NCBI GenBank assembly: GCA_018401745.1
Contig: JAGYJY010000024.1
Location: 1 to 64,000 of the forward strand
Length of the DNA stretch: 64,000 nucleotides
From: Pirellulales bacterium
GTDB taxonomy: Bacteria > Planctomycetota > Planctomycetia > Pirellulales > UBA1268
Reading direction: 5' to 3'
Shown here: piece by piece, positions 55,013-64,000 of the stretch
Numbering within the stretch: the first letter of the stretch is position 1
Layout of the letters: every line of letters begins with the position of its first letter
The notes under the pieces: model-generated
Told to the model about the DNA's origin: nothing
Databases searched by the model: none
Seen by the model: the letters and a program-made list of their open reading frames with translations, nothing else
Made by a program: the position numbers and the translations under genes

Positions 55013-55087
55013 GCCGGCTCCTTCAGAACGTTCTTCTTGGACCCTGCCAGCTTCTTGAAACCCGCACGATCGCGGGCAAGCTGCAGC

Positions 55088-55444
55088 CTACTCAAACGCC
55101 TTCATCGCATCCCCGGCATCGCCATAGATGCTGAAGAGCTTGTCGAGATTCGTCAGCTTGAAGACGGTGAAGATCTCGGGGCGAATGGAGCACATCTTGA
55201 GACGGCCATCAGCCTTCTTCATCTTGCGATGCACCACTCCGAGGAGGCCGAGCATCGCACTCGACATAAACTCAACATTCGAGAAGTCGAGCAGGACGTC
55301 TGGCGCGGGCCGATTGCCAACCACAGCCAGGAGTTCGGTCCGCAGCTCATCCAGCAGTTCCTCGTCGAGGATCTTGCTGTCTTTGAAGATCACGACATCA
55401 ACATCTTTGACACGGGAGACGTTGAGCTTGCGAAAAGTCGACAT
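55088..55444 (-). CDS. STAS-domain anti-anti-sigma factor (SpoIIAA/RsbV-like)
   Basis: 118 residues from ATG 55444, or 121 from 55453. Single STAS domain: DVDVVIFKDSKILDEELLDEL, DVLLDFSNVEFMSSAMLGLL with the likely phosphoserine at S62, then a helix and RLKMCSIRPEIFTVFKLTNLDKLFSIY. Such proteins bind an anti-sigma kinase when unphosphorylated. It lies 75 nt upstream of the RsbU-like phosphatase on the same strand, the natural enzyme-substrate pair. No RsbW-type kinase gene is in the window. Confidence 0.9.
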   Translation of the reverse strand: MSTFRKLNVSRVKDVDVVIFKDSKILDEELLDELRTELLAVVGNRPAPDVLLDFSNVEFMSSAMLGLLGVVHRKMKKADGRLKMCSIRPEIFTVFKLTNLDKLFSIYGDAGDAMKAFE

Positions 55445-55535
55445 CGACACCATCCGTCGGAGTGCATGGAGCGGTCCGCCCCCACGGCAGACTCAGGCCG
55501 AAGTCTACCAGATTATTGTTCAGCGTCATTCCCCT

Positions 55536-56313
55536 TCAGTTGCGATGAAACAGCCGCTGCGCGTTGGCTGTCGTCGCTGCCACGAGCGACTCAAGCGTTT
55601 CCCCCCTGGCAATCGCCAGGCAGCGGGCTGTGTGGATCACATGAGCCGGCTCGTTGCGGCGGCCACGAAGCGGTTCTGGCGAGAGAAATGGGCTGTCGGT
55701 CTCAATCGAGGAGGCGATCAGCCGGCACCCCCACGGCCACCTCCCGCACAGCCCCGCCGGAGCGAAACGTCGCCATCCCGGCGAATCCAATAAAGCATCC
55801 CAGTCGCACCGCTTCGGCCGCCTGCTCGACCGTGCCCGTAAAAGAATGCAGCACTGCCGTAAGAGGCCCCCGCTCCAAGGCCTCACGAAGCATGCCGAGC
55901 ACATCGTCGGTGCTTTCTCGCGTGTGGATCACCAACGGAAGGCCGACACGCTGGGCAAGATGGATGTGGCGATCAAAAAACATCCGCTGCAGCTCCGGCG
56001 GAGCCGTGTCGCGATACCAGTCGAGGCCAGTCTCACCGACCGCCTGCACCCGTCCAGATTCGACGAGCCGCACAACCTGCTCCCACTCCTGATCATCGGC
56101 GTCGGCTGCATCGTTGGGGTGGATGCCAGCCGAAGCGGTCAGCCCCTCTTCCCGCTCGGCCAAGTCGGCCGCAGCCGCACTGTCGATCGCCCGGGTGCCT
56201 ATCACATGCATGAAGCGAACACCGGCAGCACGAGCTCGCTCGAGCACGCCGGGAAGATCTCCCCCATACCGCATGGGGTCGAGATGGCAGTGACTATCAA
56301 AAAGTTCCATCAC
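55536..56313 (-). CDS. tatD: TatD family metal-dependent hydrolase, frameshifted
   Basis: About 258 residues from ATG 56313 (or the next ATG at 56310). Metal ligands: H8 and H10 in FDSHCHLD, Glu in AVGETGLDWYRD, His in LVIHTRES and HSFTGT, and Asp in ETDSPFL. The last comes after an extra base at about 55707; the join reads PADRLLIETDSPFLSPEPLRG. It ends ANAQRLFHRN, matching family ends. TatD proteins are 3'-5' DNA exonucleases involved in DNA repair and cell-death DNA degradation. Despite the name they are not part of the Tat translocon. Confidence 0.92.
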
Positions 56314-56341
56314 TCCGTGTTGCCGTTCCCTGTGCGGATTG

Positions 56342-56812
56342 TCAAGTCGAGGCGGATGGCTTGGCCGACTCAGTCCTCTCGCTCACCAGTTTTGCGGCGA
56401 GCTGCTCAAGCACGTCAAGATGCGACTGCAGGCTGGTCCGAGCTTCTTTGAGAACGTCGCCTGCGTCTCCCGCCGTGTCGCCCCAAGAGCCCACCAGAGC
56501 GATTTGGCTTTGCGTTTCCTGGCGAAGCTGAGGGAGCAGATATTCAAGCTCGATATCGTGCAAGGCGGTGTAGCGGAGCGGATACTTCACCTGCGGCGTG
56601 CGGATGTGCTGTTCGTCCAGCACCATGCCCGCCCGATCAAAAAGACTCTTCAGGTCGGAGCAGAGATCGGCAATCGCCAGCTTGATTTCCTCAGCCCCCG
56701 GCCTCGACCAGATGCTGGAATCCTGAATGTACAGGGCGAGCGACGGACCGACCGCCCGCATCAGCTGCACGAGCCGCTCGCTGGAGAGATCGCTGGTTGG
56801 GTTTGCTGGCAT
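56342..56812 (-). CDS. Conserved hypothetical protein
   Basis: 156 residues, mostly predicted helical. No known domain, signal peptide or membrane helix. Notable segments are SERLVQLMRAVGPSLALYIQ, LCSDLKSLFDRAGMVLDEQH and the Leu/Glu-heptad-like C-terminus (ARTSLQSHLDVLEQLAAKLV). It lies between nuoN (53 nt downstream of it in position, transcribed first) and tatD (28 nt), all on the minus strand, so it may be the tail of the nuo transcript. Function unknown. Confidence 0.6.
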   Translation of the reverse strand: MPANPTSDLSSERLVQLMRAVGPSLALYIQDSSIWSRPGAEEIKLAIADLCSDLKSLFDRAGMVLDEQHIRTPQVKYPLRYTALHDIELEYLLPQLRQETQSQIALVGSWGDTAGDAGDVLKEARTSLQSHLDVLEQLAAKLVSERTESAKPSAST

Positions 56813-56865
56813 CGGTCGGTCGTCTTCATCTGTTCATCGAGGCTCCGCCACCGGCAGGCCCGAGC

Positions 56866-58557
56866 TCAATCAGGAAACAATCCCCCAGTGAGGCGGGCCA
56901 GGGTGTACAGGCCCGACCAGAACACACCGAAGATGACGATCGGCACCACGAACGCTGTGATTGCCGCACCAGAGAGCGAGACAAGGCCCACGCTCGGCTG
57001 CGGTCGATCGGCCGGAGGCGGATCAAACGTCATCACCTTCACAACGCGGAGGTAGTAGAAGAGGCCCAGCACGGTGTTCAAACCTCCGACAACCAGCAGC
57101 GCGAGCAGAATACTGCCCTCTGCGGAGGCCGTGATCCCTTCCGCCAAAGCAGCAAACACCAGGAACTTCCCGACAAATCCTGCCAAAGGCGGCAGACCGA
57201 TCAGGCTCGCCAGCACCACGCCCATCAGCACCACCAATCCTGGGCTCGTTTTCACCAGCCCAGCATAGGAGCTGATTTCCTCGCTCCGCAGCCGATTCCT
57301 CAGCACAGCCACGATCAAGAAGGCTGACATGTTCATAAAGAGATAGGTCGCCAGATAGAACGACACGGCTGAGATTGCGGTTGCCGCCAGCGACTCGTTG
57401 GCACCGGCGAGCGCCACGGCCGCAGCGACCCCCATCATCAGATATCCAACGTGCGCGATCGTTGAATAGGCAAGCATCCGCTTGATGTTGGTCTGCCCAT
57501 AGGCTCCCAAGTTGCCAAGCGTGCAGGTCACTGCTGCCAGCAATGCAATCACCGCCACCGTAAACGACCGCACTGGAGCCAGGCCGGCACGGTCGGCGTC
57601 GCGGGCCTGCCCATCCTCAGCAGCCACAGAAATCGCAGCCGCCTGAGGGACAGGCTCAGAGGCCGGGGCCGGCATTCCAAAGCCGAGAGCGACCCGCACC
57701 AGCAGCGCCACAGCTGCCGTCTTGCTCGCAACCGAGAGGAAGCCGCCGATCTCCGCCGAAGCCCCTTCAAACACGTCTGGAGCCCAGAAGTGGAAGGGCA
57801 CGGCGGAGAGCTTGAAGGCAAGGCCAACGCCCACCATCAATCCGCCCAGCATGAGCACCATGGCGGCGCCATCGGGGAAGCCCGCACGACCGATCGCCGC
57901 CAGGCGAGTCGCGGCCGTCGGCAGATGCACGGTTCCCAATGATCCAGCCAACAGGCTGATTCCGTAGAGCATGACCCCGGCGGCACCGGCACCATACACC
58001 GCGTATTTCAGCGCCGCCTCCGAACTGGTCCGTCGCCCCTTGAGCAAGCCGGCCAGGACGTAACTTGGCACGCTCGCCATTTCGACGGCCAGAAAGACAG
58101 CAAGCAGATGGTTTGCCGATGCCATCAGGCACATGCCGAGCGTGGCGCCAAGCACGAGCACATTGAAATCAGCGGCATCTTCCCGATCGGGAATGCCCGT
58201 GATCCTGGTGAACACACTGAAGAGCACCAGCACGCCCGTCAGCAGAAACCGGATGAACGCTGTCAGTGGATCAAACACCAACAGGCCCGTGAAAAGCTCC
58301 ACCCGCTCCGGCAACGCCGTCCCCACGAGCCAGGGCGAGCCTGGCAGACTCCGCAGATCACTCCATGCATACCAGGCGGCAAACAAAACACCGCCCAGCG
58401 CCACCCCGCCTGAATCCAGGCGACGAAGCCCAGGCAGCATCCGCACGAGCAACACCAGCACAATGGTGGCCGCCAAGGCCAGTTCCGTGCGAAACAAAGG
58501 CAGCGACACCTGGAGCGTGTCGTGCAGGACCGGCGTGAGAAATGAGGCAGGATTCAC
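56866..58557 (-). CDS. nuoN: NADH-quinone oxidoreductase subunit N
   Basis: 563 residues, about 14 membrane helices, antiporter-like proton-pumping subunit of respiratory complex I. Typical features are GATLGMCLMASANHLLAVFLAVEMASVPSYVL (split as helix and loop), LLKGRRTSSEAALKYAVYGAG with the family lysine, and AYSTIAHVGYLMMG with its Tyr-Ser-Ser/Thr-Ile turn. A hydrophilic insert (PAPASEPVPQAAAISVAAEDG, about residues 300-320) is unusual but short. The start overlaps the nuoM stop (ATGA). Frame intact. Confidence 0.94.
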   Translation of the reverse strand: MNPASFLTPVLHDTLQVSLPLFRTELALAATIVLVLLVRMLPGLRRLDSGGVALGGVLFAAWYAWSDLRSLPGSPWLVGTALPERVELFTGLLVFDPLTAFIRFLLTGVLVLFSVFTRITGIPDREDAADFNVLVLGATLGMCLMASANHLLAVFLAVEMASVPSYVLAGLLKGRRTSSEAALKYAVYGAGAAGVMLYGISLLAGSLGTVHLPTAATRLAAIGRAGFPDGAAMVLMLGGLMVGVGLAFKLSAVPFHFWAPDVFEGASAEIGGFLSVASKTAAVALLVRVALGFGMPAPASEPVPQAAAISVAAEDGQARDADRAGLAPVRSFTVAVIALLAAVTCTLGNLGAYGQTNIKRMLAYSTIAHVGYLMMGVAAAVALAGANESLAATAISAVSFYLATYLFMNMSAFLIVAVLRNRLRSEEISSYAGLVKTSPGLVVLMGVVLASLIGLPPLAGFVGKFLVFAALAEGITASAEGSILLALLVVGGLNTVLGLFYYLRVVKVMTFDPPPADRPQPSVGLVSLSGAAITAFVVPIVIFGVFWSGLYTLARLTGGLFPD

Positions 58558-60353
58558 GGTGTCGATACCCCCGAGTTTGCAGCCACATGCTCAAGGGCAG
58601 CGTCGCGAGCAGCCTGCACCGCGTCCACTGCAGCCTCCGCGTCGTGCACATCGCGGGTCCATGTCGCCAGCGTCTCCACCTGCTGATTGACCGAAGGCGT
58701 GAGGTACTCAAAGAGCGACTGGGGGTAGACGCCGAAGACAACAGCGAGGAACACCAACGGCGTGGCAATCGCCAGTTCGCGTCGCGTCAGTGGCGTCAGT
58801 GCCTCCTCGTGAGGACCTCGGTATTCCGCCCCGAGATAGACCCGCTGGATTGCCCTGAGGATGTAGCCCGCAGTCAGGATCACCGTAAACGCCGACAGTG
58901 CCGCGTAGACGTGGCTGTAGTTCCAGGCGGAGAGCGTGACGAGCACCTCGCCGATGAAGCCGCACAGGCCAGGAAGCCCGAGCCCTGCGAAAAACACAGT
59001 CACCGCGAGGCCTGCATAGACAGGCATCCGTCCAAAGATGCCGCCAAACTCATCCAGATTGTGATGATGCACCCGGTCGTAGAGCACGCCGACCATAAAG
59101 AACATGCCGGCGGAGGAAATGCCGTGGGCGAGCATCTGAAACATCGCGCCGTTGACCCCTTGAGCCCACGACTCCCAGGCATACTCGCGGCCCGCGACCG
59201 CACTCCAGACACCCAAACCGAGCATCACGTAGCCCATGTGGCTGACCGAACTGTAGGCCACCATCCGTTTGAAGTCTTTCTGAGCCAGCGCCGCAAAGGC
59301 ACCATAGAGCATCGAGACGACGCCCAAACCGCAGACGAGCCAGGCAAGCTCGAGGCCACCACCAGGGCAGATCGGGTAGCAGATCCGGATGATCCCGTAG
59401 CCACCAAGCTTCAGCAACACGCCTGCCAGGATCATCGAAATCGACGTGGGAGCCTCCACATGGGCGTCGGGCAGCCAGGTGTGCACCGGCACGACAGGCA
59501 CCTTGATCACAAACCCGATCAAGAGCAGGAGAAACGCCAACACCTCCAGGTTCATGCCAAACACTTTGGCAATCGCAAACGGCGAGTTGGGCATCTGGCC
59601 AATCGCAGCCAACGCCAGCAGATTAAACGAATGAACCGCCGAGCCTGAGGCCCTCAGTTCTGCGATCGCTGCCGCCTGCTCCGCCGCCTGAAGCTGGGGG
59701 CTCACCACGTGCGCGGCAACGAGCTGCTCGTCGCTCAGCAGCGTCACATCGCTGTTGAAGTAGAGCATCAGCATGGCCAGCAGCATCACCGCACTGCCAA
59801 GCAGCGTGTAAAGGAAGAACTTGATCGCGGCATACTCCCGACGCGGCCCACCCCAGATGCCGATCAGGAAATACATCGGCAACAGCATCGCTTCCCAGAA
59901 CACAAAGAACAGGAAGAAGTCGAGCGAGACAAACACGCCAATCATGCCTGTCTCCAAAAGCAGGAAGAGCACGTAATAGGCCTTCACATGCTTCGAGATG
60001 TTCCAGCTGGCAGCACAGGCGAGCACAGAGAGAAATGTGGTCAGCACGACAAGCGGCATGCTGATGCCGTCAACCCCGAGCAAATATTCGATGCCAAACG
60101 CATCGATCCAGGGCATCTTGACGACGAGCTGCATGTCGGGCTCGCCAACGGAAAACATCGCCCCACCAAAGCCGCCAAGCGCCGGCACCGCCACGATCAG
60201 GGAGATCACGAACACGACCCCAGTCGTGGCCACGGCAATCCACCGGATCAGCTCCTCGCGGGCCTTGGGAATGATCGGCAACGAGAGAACGAAGGCCACG
60301 ATCGCTGGCAGAAAGAGGATCAGCGTGAGCGGCCAAAAGGCTGGTTGCGACAT
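58554..60353 (-). CDS. nuoM: NADH-quinone oxidoreductase subunit M
   Basis: 599 residues, longer than the roughly 510 of E. coli NuoM. About 14 helices. Diagnostic parts: YLLGVDGISMPLVVLTTFL, FFVFWEAMLLPMYFLIGIWGG, KFFLYTLLGSAVMLLAML, VPVHTWLPDAHVEAPTSISMILAGVLLKLGGYG (read as loop and helix) and KRMVAYSSVSHMGYVMLG. An extra hydrophilic loop of about 45 residues follows SDVTLLSDEQLVAAH. A C-terminal cytoplasmic or periplasmic tail of about 45 residues ends EHVAANSGVSTP. Proton-pumping subunit of complex I. Confidence 0.95.
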   Translation of the reverse strand: MSQPAFWPLTLILFLPAIVAFVLSLPIIPKAREELIRWIAVATTGVVFVISLIVAVPALGGFGGAMFSVGEPDMQLVVKMPWIDAFGIEYLLGVDGISMPLVVLTTFLSVLACAASWNISKHVKAYYVLFLLLETGMIGVFVSLDFFLFFVFWEAMLLPMYFLIGIWGGPRREYAAIKFFLYTLLGSAVMLLAMLMLYFNSDVTLLSDEQLVAAHVVSPQLQAAEQAAAIAELRASGSAVHSFNLLALAAIGQMPNSPFAIAKVFGMNLEVLAFLLLLIGFVIKVPVVPVHTWLPDAHVEAPTSISMILAGVLLKLGGYGIIRICYPICPGGGLELAWLVCGLGVVSMLYGAFAALAQKDFKRMVAYSSVSHMGYVMLGLGVWSAVAGREYAWESWAQGVNGAMFQMLAHGISSAGMFFMVGVLYDRVHHHNLDEFGGIFGRMPVYAGLAVTVFFAGLGLPGLCGFIGEVLVTLSAWNYSHVYAALSAFTVILTAGYILRAIQRVYLGAEYRGPHEEALTPLTRRELAIATPLVFLAVVFGVYPQSLFEYLTPSVNQQVETLATWTRDVHDAEAAVDAVQAARDAALEHVAANSGVSTP

Positions 60354-60426
60354 GAAAAGGATTCCGAACTGGCGGGCCTGGGGAGTGGCAAGCGGCTAGA
60401 CAGCCCAGCCGGCGTGGGCAGCATGG

Positions 60427-62967
60427 TCAGGGGCCAGCGACCATCGTGCCGAACATGATGCTGGCCAGGAGAAAGATGGCCACTGTCCCAACGACGATGA
60501 ACATCACGTATTGACGAAGGTGGCCTGTCTGAATGGCCCGCAGCCGGAGCCCGGTGGCCCAGGTGGCTGAGGCAAGGACGTTGACCAGTCCGTCGACAAC
60601 GACTCGATCCATCCATGCATCTCCCGCGGCGAGCTGCCGCGATGCCCACGCAAAGAAATGGACGATCGGGTCGATGATCCTGCGATCGTTTGCCGAGGCG
60701 AGCGCCGCGATGCCGTAGGTCGGCTTGACGAACATCCAGTCGCAGATCTCGTCGAAATACCAGCCATGTTCGAGGAACGTGTGCGCGGGCCGCAGCAGCG
60801 CTGCGATCGCCGCCGGGTTGACGAGCCGCCACGCGTAGAAGGCAGCTGCCAGGAGCACGCCGGCCGCTGCCGTGGCAAAGGCCGTCACCGTGACGAGGAA
60901 GTGGATGTCTTCAGCATGACTCGCGGCCTCAGCTGGCACCGTCACGGCCGCGGTCAGCAGGCCACCACCGGTCAGTCCATCCGCCGTGCCCAGCGGCCTT
61001 GCCTGCTCAAGCAGAGTGGCGACACCGAGCGGCCCAAGAGACCATCCAGCAATCACGGCCATCACCGAGAGCACGACCAGAGGCACTGTCATCACAGCCG
61101 GTGACTCGTGCACATGCTCAGCGACATGCTCGTCGCGAGGCTCGCCGACAAAGGTCATGAACCATAAACGGAACATGGAGAACGCCGTCAGGGCTGTACC
61201 ACCGGCTGCCGCATACCAGAGCACAGCATGCGATGGGTTTATCCGCTGAAACACCAACGCCTGGGCGAGGATCGAGTCTTTTGAGTAGGAGCCAGAAAAA
61301 CCGATCACAAACGGAACTCCTGCCCCAATGATCGCCAGGCAGCCCACCAGCATCGTCCACCCGGTGTAGGGCATCTTCTTGAGCAACCCTCCCATCCGAC
61401 GCATGTCGTTGGTGTGACAGGCGTGGATCACCGAGCCCGAGCACAGAAACAGCAGGCTCTTGAAGAAAGCGTGCGTCACGAGATGGAAGAGGCCGGCAAC
61501 CCAGCCGCCAACCCCGAGGGCAAGCATCATGTAGCCGAGTTGGCTGACCGTCGAATAGGCAAGCACCCGTTTGATGTCGGTGCAGACCAGCGCGATCGTC
61601 GCCGCGAGCAAGAGGGTGATCGCTCCGACGTAGGCAATCACCATGAGCACGTCGGGGGTGAACAAGGGAGAGCACCGTCCGGTGAGGTAGACGCCAGCCG
61701 CCACCATCGTGGCAGAGTGCACGAGGGCGGAGACGGGAGTCGGGCCTTCCATGGCATCGGGAAGCCAGACATGCAGCGGCACCTGCGCACTCTTGCCCAT
61801 GCAGCCGCAGAAAATGCCCAGCCCGGCGACGACGAGCAGCCAGCTGCCCATGCCCATCGCTCGCCATTCCGGCACCTCGGCCGCAACCTCGGCGGCAGCT
61901 TCTTCAGCAGAGTTGCCTGCAGCGATTGAGGCCACACGATCCGAGGCCGCAGCAACCACCATCCCGTCGGGAACCTGCAGGGCGTGTCCATGTTCGCCGG
62001 GACGAACCAGAGAAAACAGGCCTGGCCGAACGACCTGTTGACCGTCAGCGTGCACCGTAACGGTGTTGCCAAAGTGCAGCGTTCCCAGCGATCCCCAGAG
62101 GGCCATCAGCCCGATGAGCAGACCGACGTCGCCAACCCGATTGACGATGAATGCCTTGTTTGCCGCCGTCGAAGCACTCGTGCGCTCGAAAGAGAAGCCG
62201 ATCAGAAACCACGAACAGATACCGACCAGCTCCCAGAAGACGAAAACCATCGCCAGATTTCCAGCAATCACGATCCCCAACATGCTGAAACAAAACAGCG
62301 AGAGCCCCTGGAAAAATCTCGGATACCGCCCGGGGCGATGCAGGTGCCCTCCCGACGCCAGCGTGACCTCATGATCCGTGATGTCGTGGAGTTCGTTCTG
62401 CATGTAGCCGACGGCATAGACGTGGGTGCACGTTGCAATGAACGTCACCATCACAAACAGCAGCACGGTCAGGCTGTCGATGTACCAGCCGATCGAGAGC
62501 ACGAGCGTCGGGCTGCTGTAGAGCGAGTACCAGTCGCCTGAGTAGGCAGGCTTCGTTGGGGCATCCCCACCAGTTGCGTGGGCACTATGCCCATGTCGAC
62601 TCTCGCCCGCGGCATGCGACTCACCGGCAGAGGCGTCGGCTGCAAATCGAGCAAACGTCGCCGAAACACTGCCGCCGTCGCGGGGCGGCGACCATGGCGA
62701 GTGGTCGTCAGGCTGAGCACTCTGGTGTTGAGCACTGGCATGCTCCACCGCTGCCGGCGGATGCGACACCATCCAGGTGCCGAGAGCAATCAACGAAAGT
62801 GCAAACGAGGCCCCTATCGCTGAGGTCGCCACCCAGGCAGCGTTTCGCCCGTGGGGCCCCATCTTCGGGCCAAAAAACAGGATGGCTGCGAACGACCCGA
62901 GGGGGATCAGCCACGCCAACCCCAACAGGGTTGCGAGCGTCGCGCCGAGATCGGATTGCACTTCCAC
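60427..62967 (-). CDS. nuoL: NADH-quinone oxidoreductase subunit L with two large inserts
   Basis: 846 residues, against about 610-650 in most bacteria. The core is standard: LSIGWYIDSLTVLLFVMVTFI, FVFWELVGICSWFLIGF, AANKAFIVNRVGDVG, KSAQVPLHVWLPDAMEGPTPVSALVHSATMVAAGVYL (helix and loop) and KRVLAYSTVSQLGYMML. Insert one (about 69-145) follows TM2 and is rich in His, Ser, Asp and Gly. Insert two (about 300-365) is an Ala/Glu-rich segment before the conserved GLGIFCGCMGKSAQ. The long lateral helix and last TM are at the C-terminus. Proton-pumping subunit of complex I. It starts 81 nt after nuoK. Confidence 0.94.
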   Translation of the reverse strand: MEVQSDLGATLATLLGLAWLIPLGSFAAILFFGPKMGPHGRNAAWVATSAIGASFALSLIALGTWMVSHPPAAVEHASAQHQSAQPDDHSPWSPPRDGGSVSATFARFAADASAGESHAAGESRHGHSAHATGGDAPTKPAYSGDWYSLYSSPTLVLSIGWYIDSLTVLLFVMVTFIATCTHVYAVGYMQNELHDITDHEVTLASGGHLHRPGRYPRFFQGLSLFCFSMLGIVIAGNLAMVFVFWELVGICSWFLIGFSFERTSASTAANKAFIVNRVGDVGLLIGLMALWGSLGTLHFGNTVTVHADGQQVVRPGLFSLVRPGEHGHALQVPDGMVVAAASDRVASIAAGNSAEEAAAEVAAEVPEWRAMGMGSWLLVVAGLGIFCGCMGKSAQVPLHVWLPDAMEGPTPVSALVHSATMVAAGVYLTGRCSPLFTPDVLMVIAYVGAITLLLAATIALVCTDIKRVLAYSTVSQLGYMMLALGVGGWVAGLFHLVTHAFFKSLLFLCSGSVIHACHTNDMRRMGGLLKKMPYTGWTMLVGCLAIIGAGVPFVIGFSGSYSKDSILAQALVFQRINPSHAVLWYAAAGGTALTAFSMFRLWFMTFVGEPRDEHVAEHVHESPAVMTVPLVVLSVMAVIAGWSLGPLGVATLLEQARPLGTADGLTGGGLLTAAVTVPAEAASHAEDIHFLVTVTAFATAAAGVLLAAAFYAWRLVNPAAIAALLRPAHTFLEHGWYFDEICDWMFVKPTYGIAALASANDRRIIDPIVHFFAWASRQLAAGDAWMDRVVVDGLVNVLASATWATGLRLRAIQTGHLRQYVMFIVVGTVAIFLLASIMFGTMVAGP

Positions 62968-63048
62968 TTCAGCCCCGCGTTTTTTCTATCCGCCAGGATC
63001 GGTCCTGCGTCACGATCCACCATGAGTTCCGACGGCGACGGTTTTCGA

Positions 63049-63393
63049 TCAGCCCTTAAGGTCGTCTGCGCGGTCGACATCGACCGTGGAATAGTTGTTG
63101 TAGAAGTTGAGGGTGATCGCCAACGCCACGGCCGCCTCGGCTGCCGCCAGCAGAATCACAAACAGCGCGATCAGCTGGCCATCCAGCCCGAGGATCGACG
63201 CCTGCTCACCTCGCAACACCGGCGAACCGAACGCCACAAAGTTGACATTGGCTCCGTTGAGCACCAGCTCAATGCCCATCAGCACGCCGAGCGCATTCCG
63301 CTTCACAACCATGCACACGAGACCGGTCGTGAAGAGAATCGCGCCGACGACGAGGTAGTGACTCACCCCGACAGGATCAAACAGCAGGTTCAT
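63049..63393 (-). CDS. nuoK: NADH-quinone oxidoreductase subunit K
   Basis: 114 residues with three membrane helices. The two conserved membrane glutamates are visible in VLMGIELVLNGANVNFVAF and LLAAAEAAVALAITL. The C-terminus is about 12 residues longer than usual (YSTVDVDRADDLKG). Its ATG overlaps the nuoJ stop. Together with NuoJ it forms part of the proton path at the quinone end of complex I. Confidence 0.95.
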   Translation of the reverse strand: MNLLFDPVGVSHYLVVGAILFTTGLVCMVVKRNALGVLMGIELVLNGANVNFVAFGSPVLRGEQASILGLDGQLIALFVILLAAAEAAVALAITLNFYNNYSTVDVDRADDLKG

Positions 63394-64000
63394 CGCATTC
63401 CTCCCGTCGAAGCTCCACCGCCCTGCCCGCCGGACGACTTTCGCCGCTTCGACCGAGCGAGATAGGCGGCCCCGACAAGCACCACGAGCAGGTGCACGGA
63501 CACAATCTCAAAGGGGAGCAGGTAGCCGCTGCGAACCTGGCCATCCGCTGGAGACTGCTCCCCACTGGCCACATCCCCATCAACCCGCACGCCGAGCAAA
63601 GCCATTCCGAGAGGGGTTGCTGACGGCTGCCCACTGGATGAGGCAACGGCATTCCCGCCTTCCGCCGTCGATCCCGACCAGGCCGGCCCCGAAACGGCCG
63701 CCTGCAGGAGAACCGCAAGCAGCGCCCCACCCACAAGCCCAGCCAAGAGCTTGTCACGCACGGGCGTTTTGATCGCCACAAACGGCTCCTGAGCCGTCAG
63801 CATCACACCAAACACCAGCAGCACGAGGGTGCCGCCGACATAGATCATCAGCTGCATCGCACCGACAAACTCGGCGCCCGCAAGAAAAAACAGCCCGGCC
63901 GTGGAGCCCAGCGAGAGCACCAGATAAAAGGACATCCTCACGACGTTGTCTGCGACCACAACAGCCACCGCCAAACTGCAGGCCAGCACCGCAAACAACA
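63390..64000 (-). CDS. nuoJ: NADH-quinone oxidoreductase subunit J, 5' partial
   Basis: About 202 residues are visible and the frame is open to the window edge, so the true start lies beyond it. The family segment SLGSTAGLFFLAGAEFVGAMQLMIYVGGTLVLLVFGVML, split as two helices around residues 28-70, is clear and includes the TM3 region that kinks in complex I. A Gly/Ser-rich insert of about 50 residues separates helix 4 from the last helix (EIVSVHLLVVLVGAAYLA). Ends in a basic/Gly tail (RSKRRKSSGGQGGGASTGG). Confidence 0.92.
   Translation of the reverse strand, partial: LFAVLACSLAVAVVVADNVVRMSFYLVLSLGSTAGLFFLAGAEFVGAMQLMIYVGGTLVLLVFGVMLTAQEPFVAIKTPVRDKLLAGLVGGALLAVLLQAAVSGPAWSGSTAEGGNAVASSSGQPSATPLGMALLGVRVDGDVASGEQSPADGQVRSGYLLPFEIVSVHLLVVLVGAAYLARSKRRKSSGGQGGGASTGGMR

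Overview
The window is GC-rich and gene-dense, and it reads as chromosomal DNA from a Planctomycetota bacterium, probably of the Pirellulales type. The evidence for this is: a Gram-negative lipid A acyltransferase (LpxA); an Lpt permease; short, apparently planctomycete-restricted proteins (for example at 38982-39215 and 16284-17382); giant TPR proteins; and a complex I operon with long hydrophilic insertions. The lineage is inferred from remembered family patterns, not from a database search. No rRNA, CRISPR array, prophage or insertion sequence was recognised. I could not support any individual promoter with confidence.

Layout. 1-2.3 kb: the end of a polysaccharide deacetylase, tRNA-Arg(TCT), a tiny membrane protein and an outer-membrane barrel. 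2.3-14.0 kb (minus strand): six genes in one direction encode the whole pyruvate dehydrogenase and 2-oxoglutarate dehydrogenase complexes (lpd, aceE, pdh E2, sucA, sucB, second lpd). 14.1-17.4 kb: an HTTM membrane protein, a repeat-bearing spacer, tRNA-Leu(TAG) and a secreted Asp/Pro-rich protein. 17.6-23.5 kb: a giant TPR protein, a small TPR protein and lpxA. 23.7-34.8 kb: a sigma-54 activator divergent from a complete Wsp-like chemosensory operon headed by a UrtA-like binding protein (SBP, MCP, CheW, CheR-TPR, CheW, CheA-REC, CheB). 34.8-44.0 kb: amidase, an acidic membrane protein, a BshB1-like deacetylase, a Xer recombinase, a NarL-type regulator, hemC, comF and an LptF/G permease. 44.3-55.4 kb: fliW-csrA, a thioredoxin-like protein, a second che cluster (CheA, CheW, MCP, REC-REC-CheB, CheR), then an RsbU-like phosphatase and STAS protein on the other strand. 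55.5-64.0 kb (minus): TatD nuclease, a hypothetical protein and nuoJKLMN.

How the genes work together. The dehydrogenase operon supplies acetyl-CoA, succinyl-CoA and NADH, and the Nuo operon encodes membrane proton-pumping subunits that use NADH. The two che clusters look like separate sensory arrays. The first has the gene order and receptor/adaptor hallmarks of Wsp surface-sensing systems but no diguanylate cyclase in the window. The second sits next to the FliW-CsrA switch and a phosphatase/STAS pair, which suggests control of flagella or lifestyle.

Data caution. About 20 genes are split by single-base frameshifts (I count 23), while the protein on both sides stays conserved. Both insertions and deletions occur, and several lie in homopolymers. 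I treat these as probable sequence or assembly errors, annotate the genes across the breaks, and give approximate break points.
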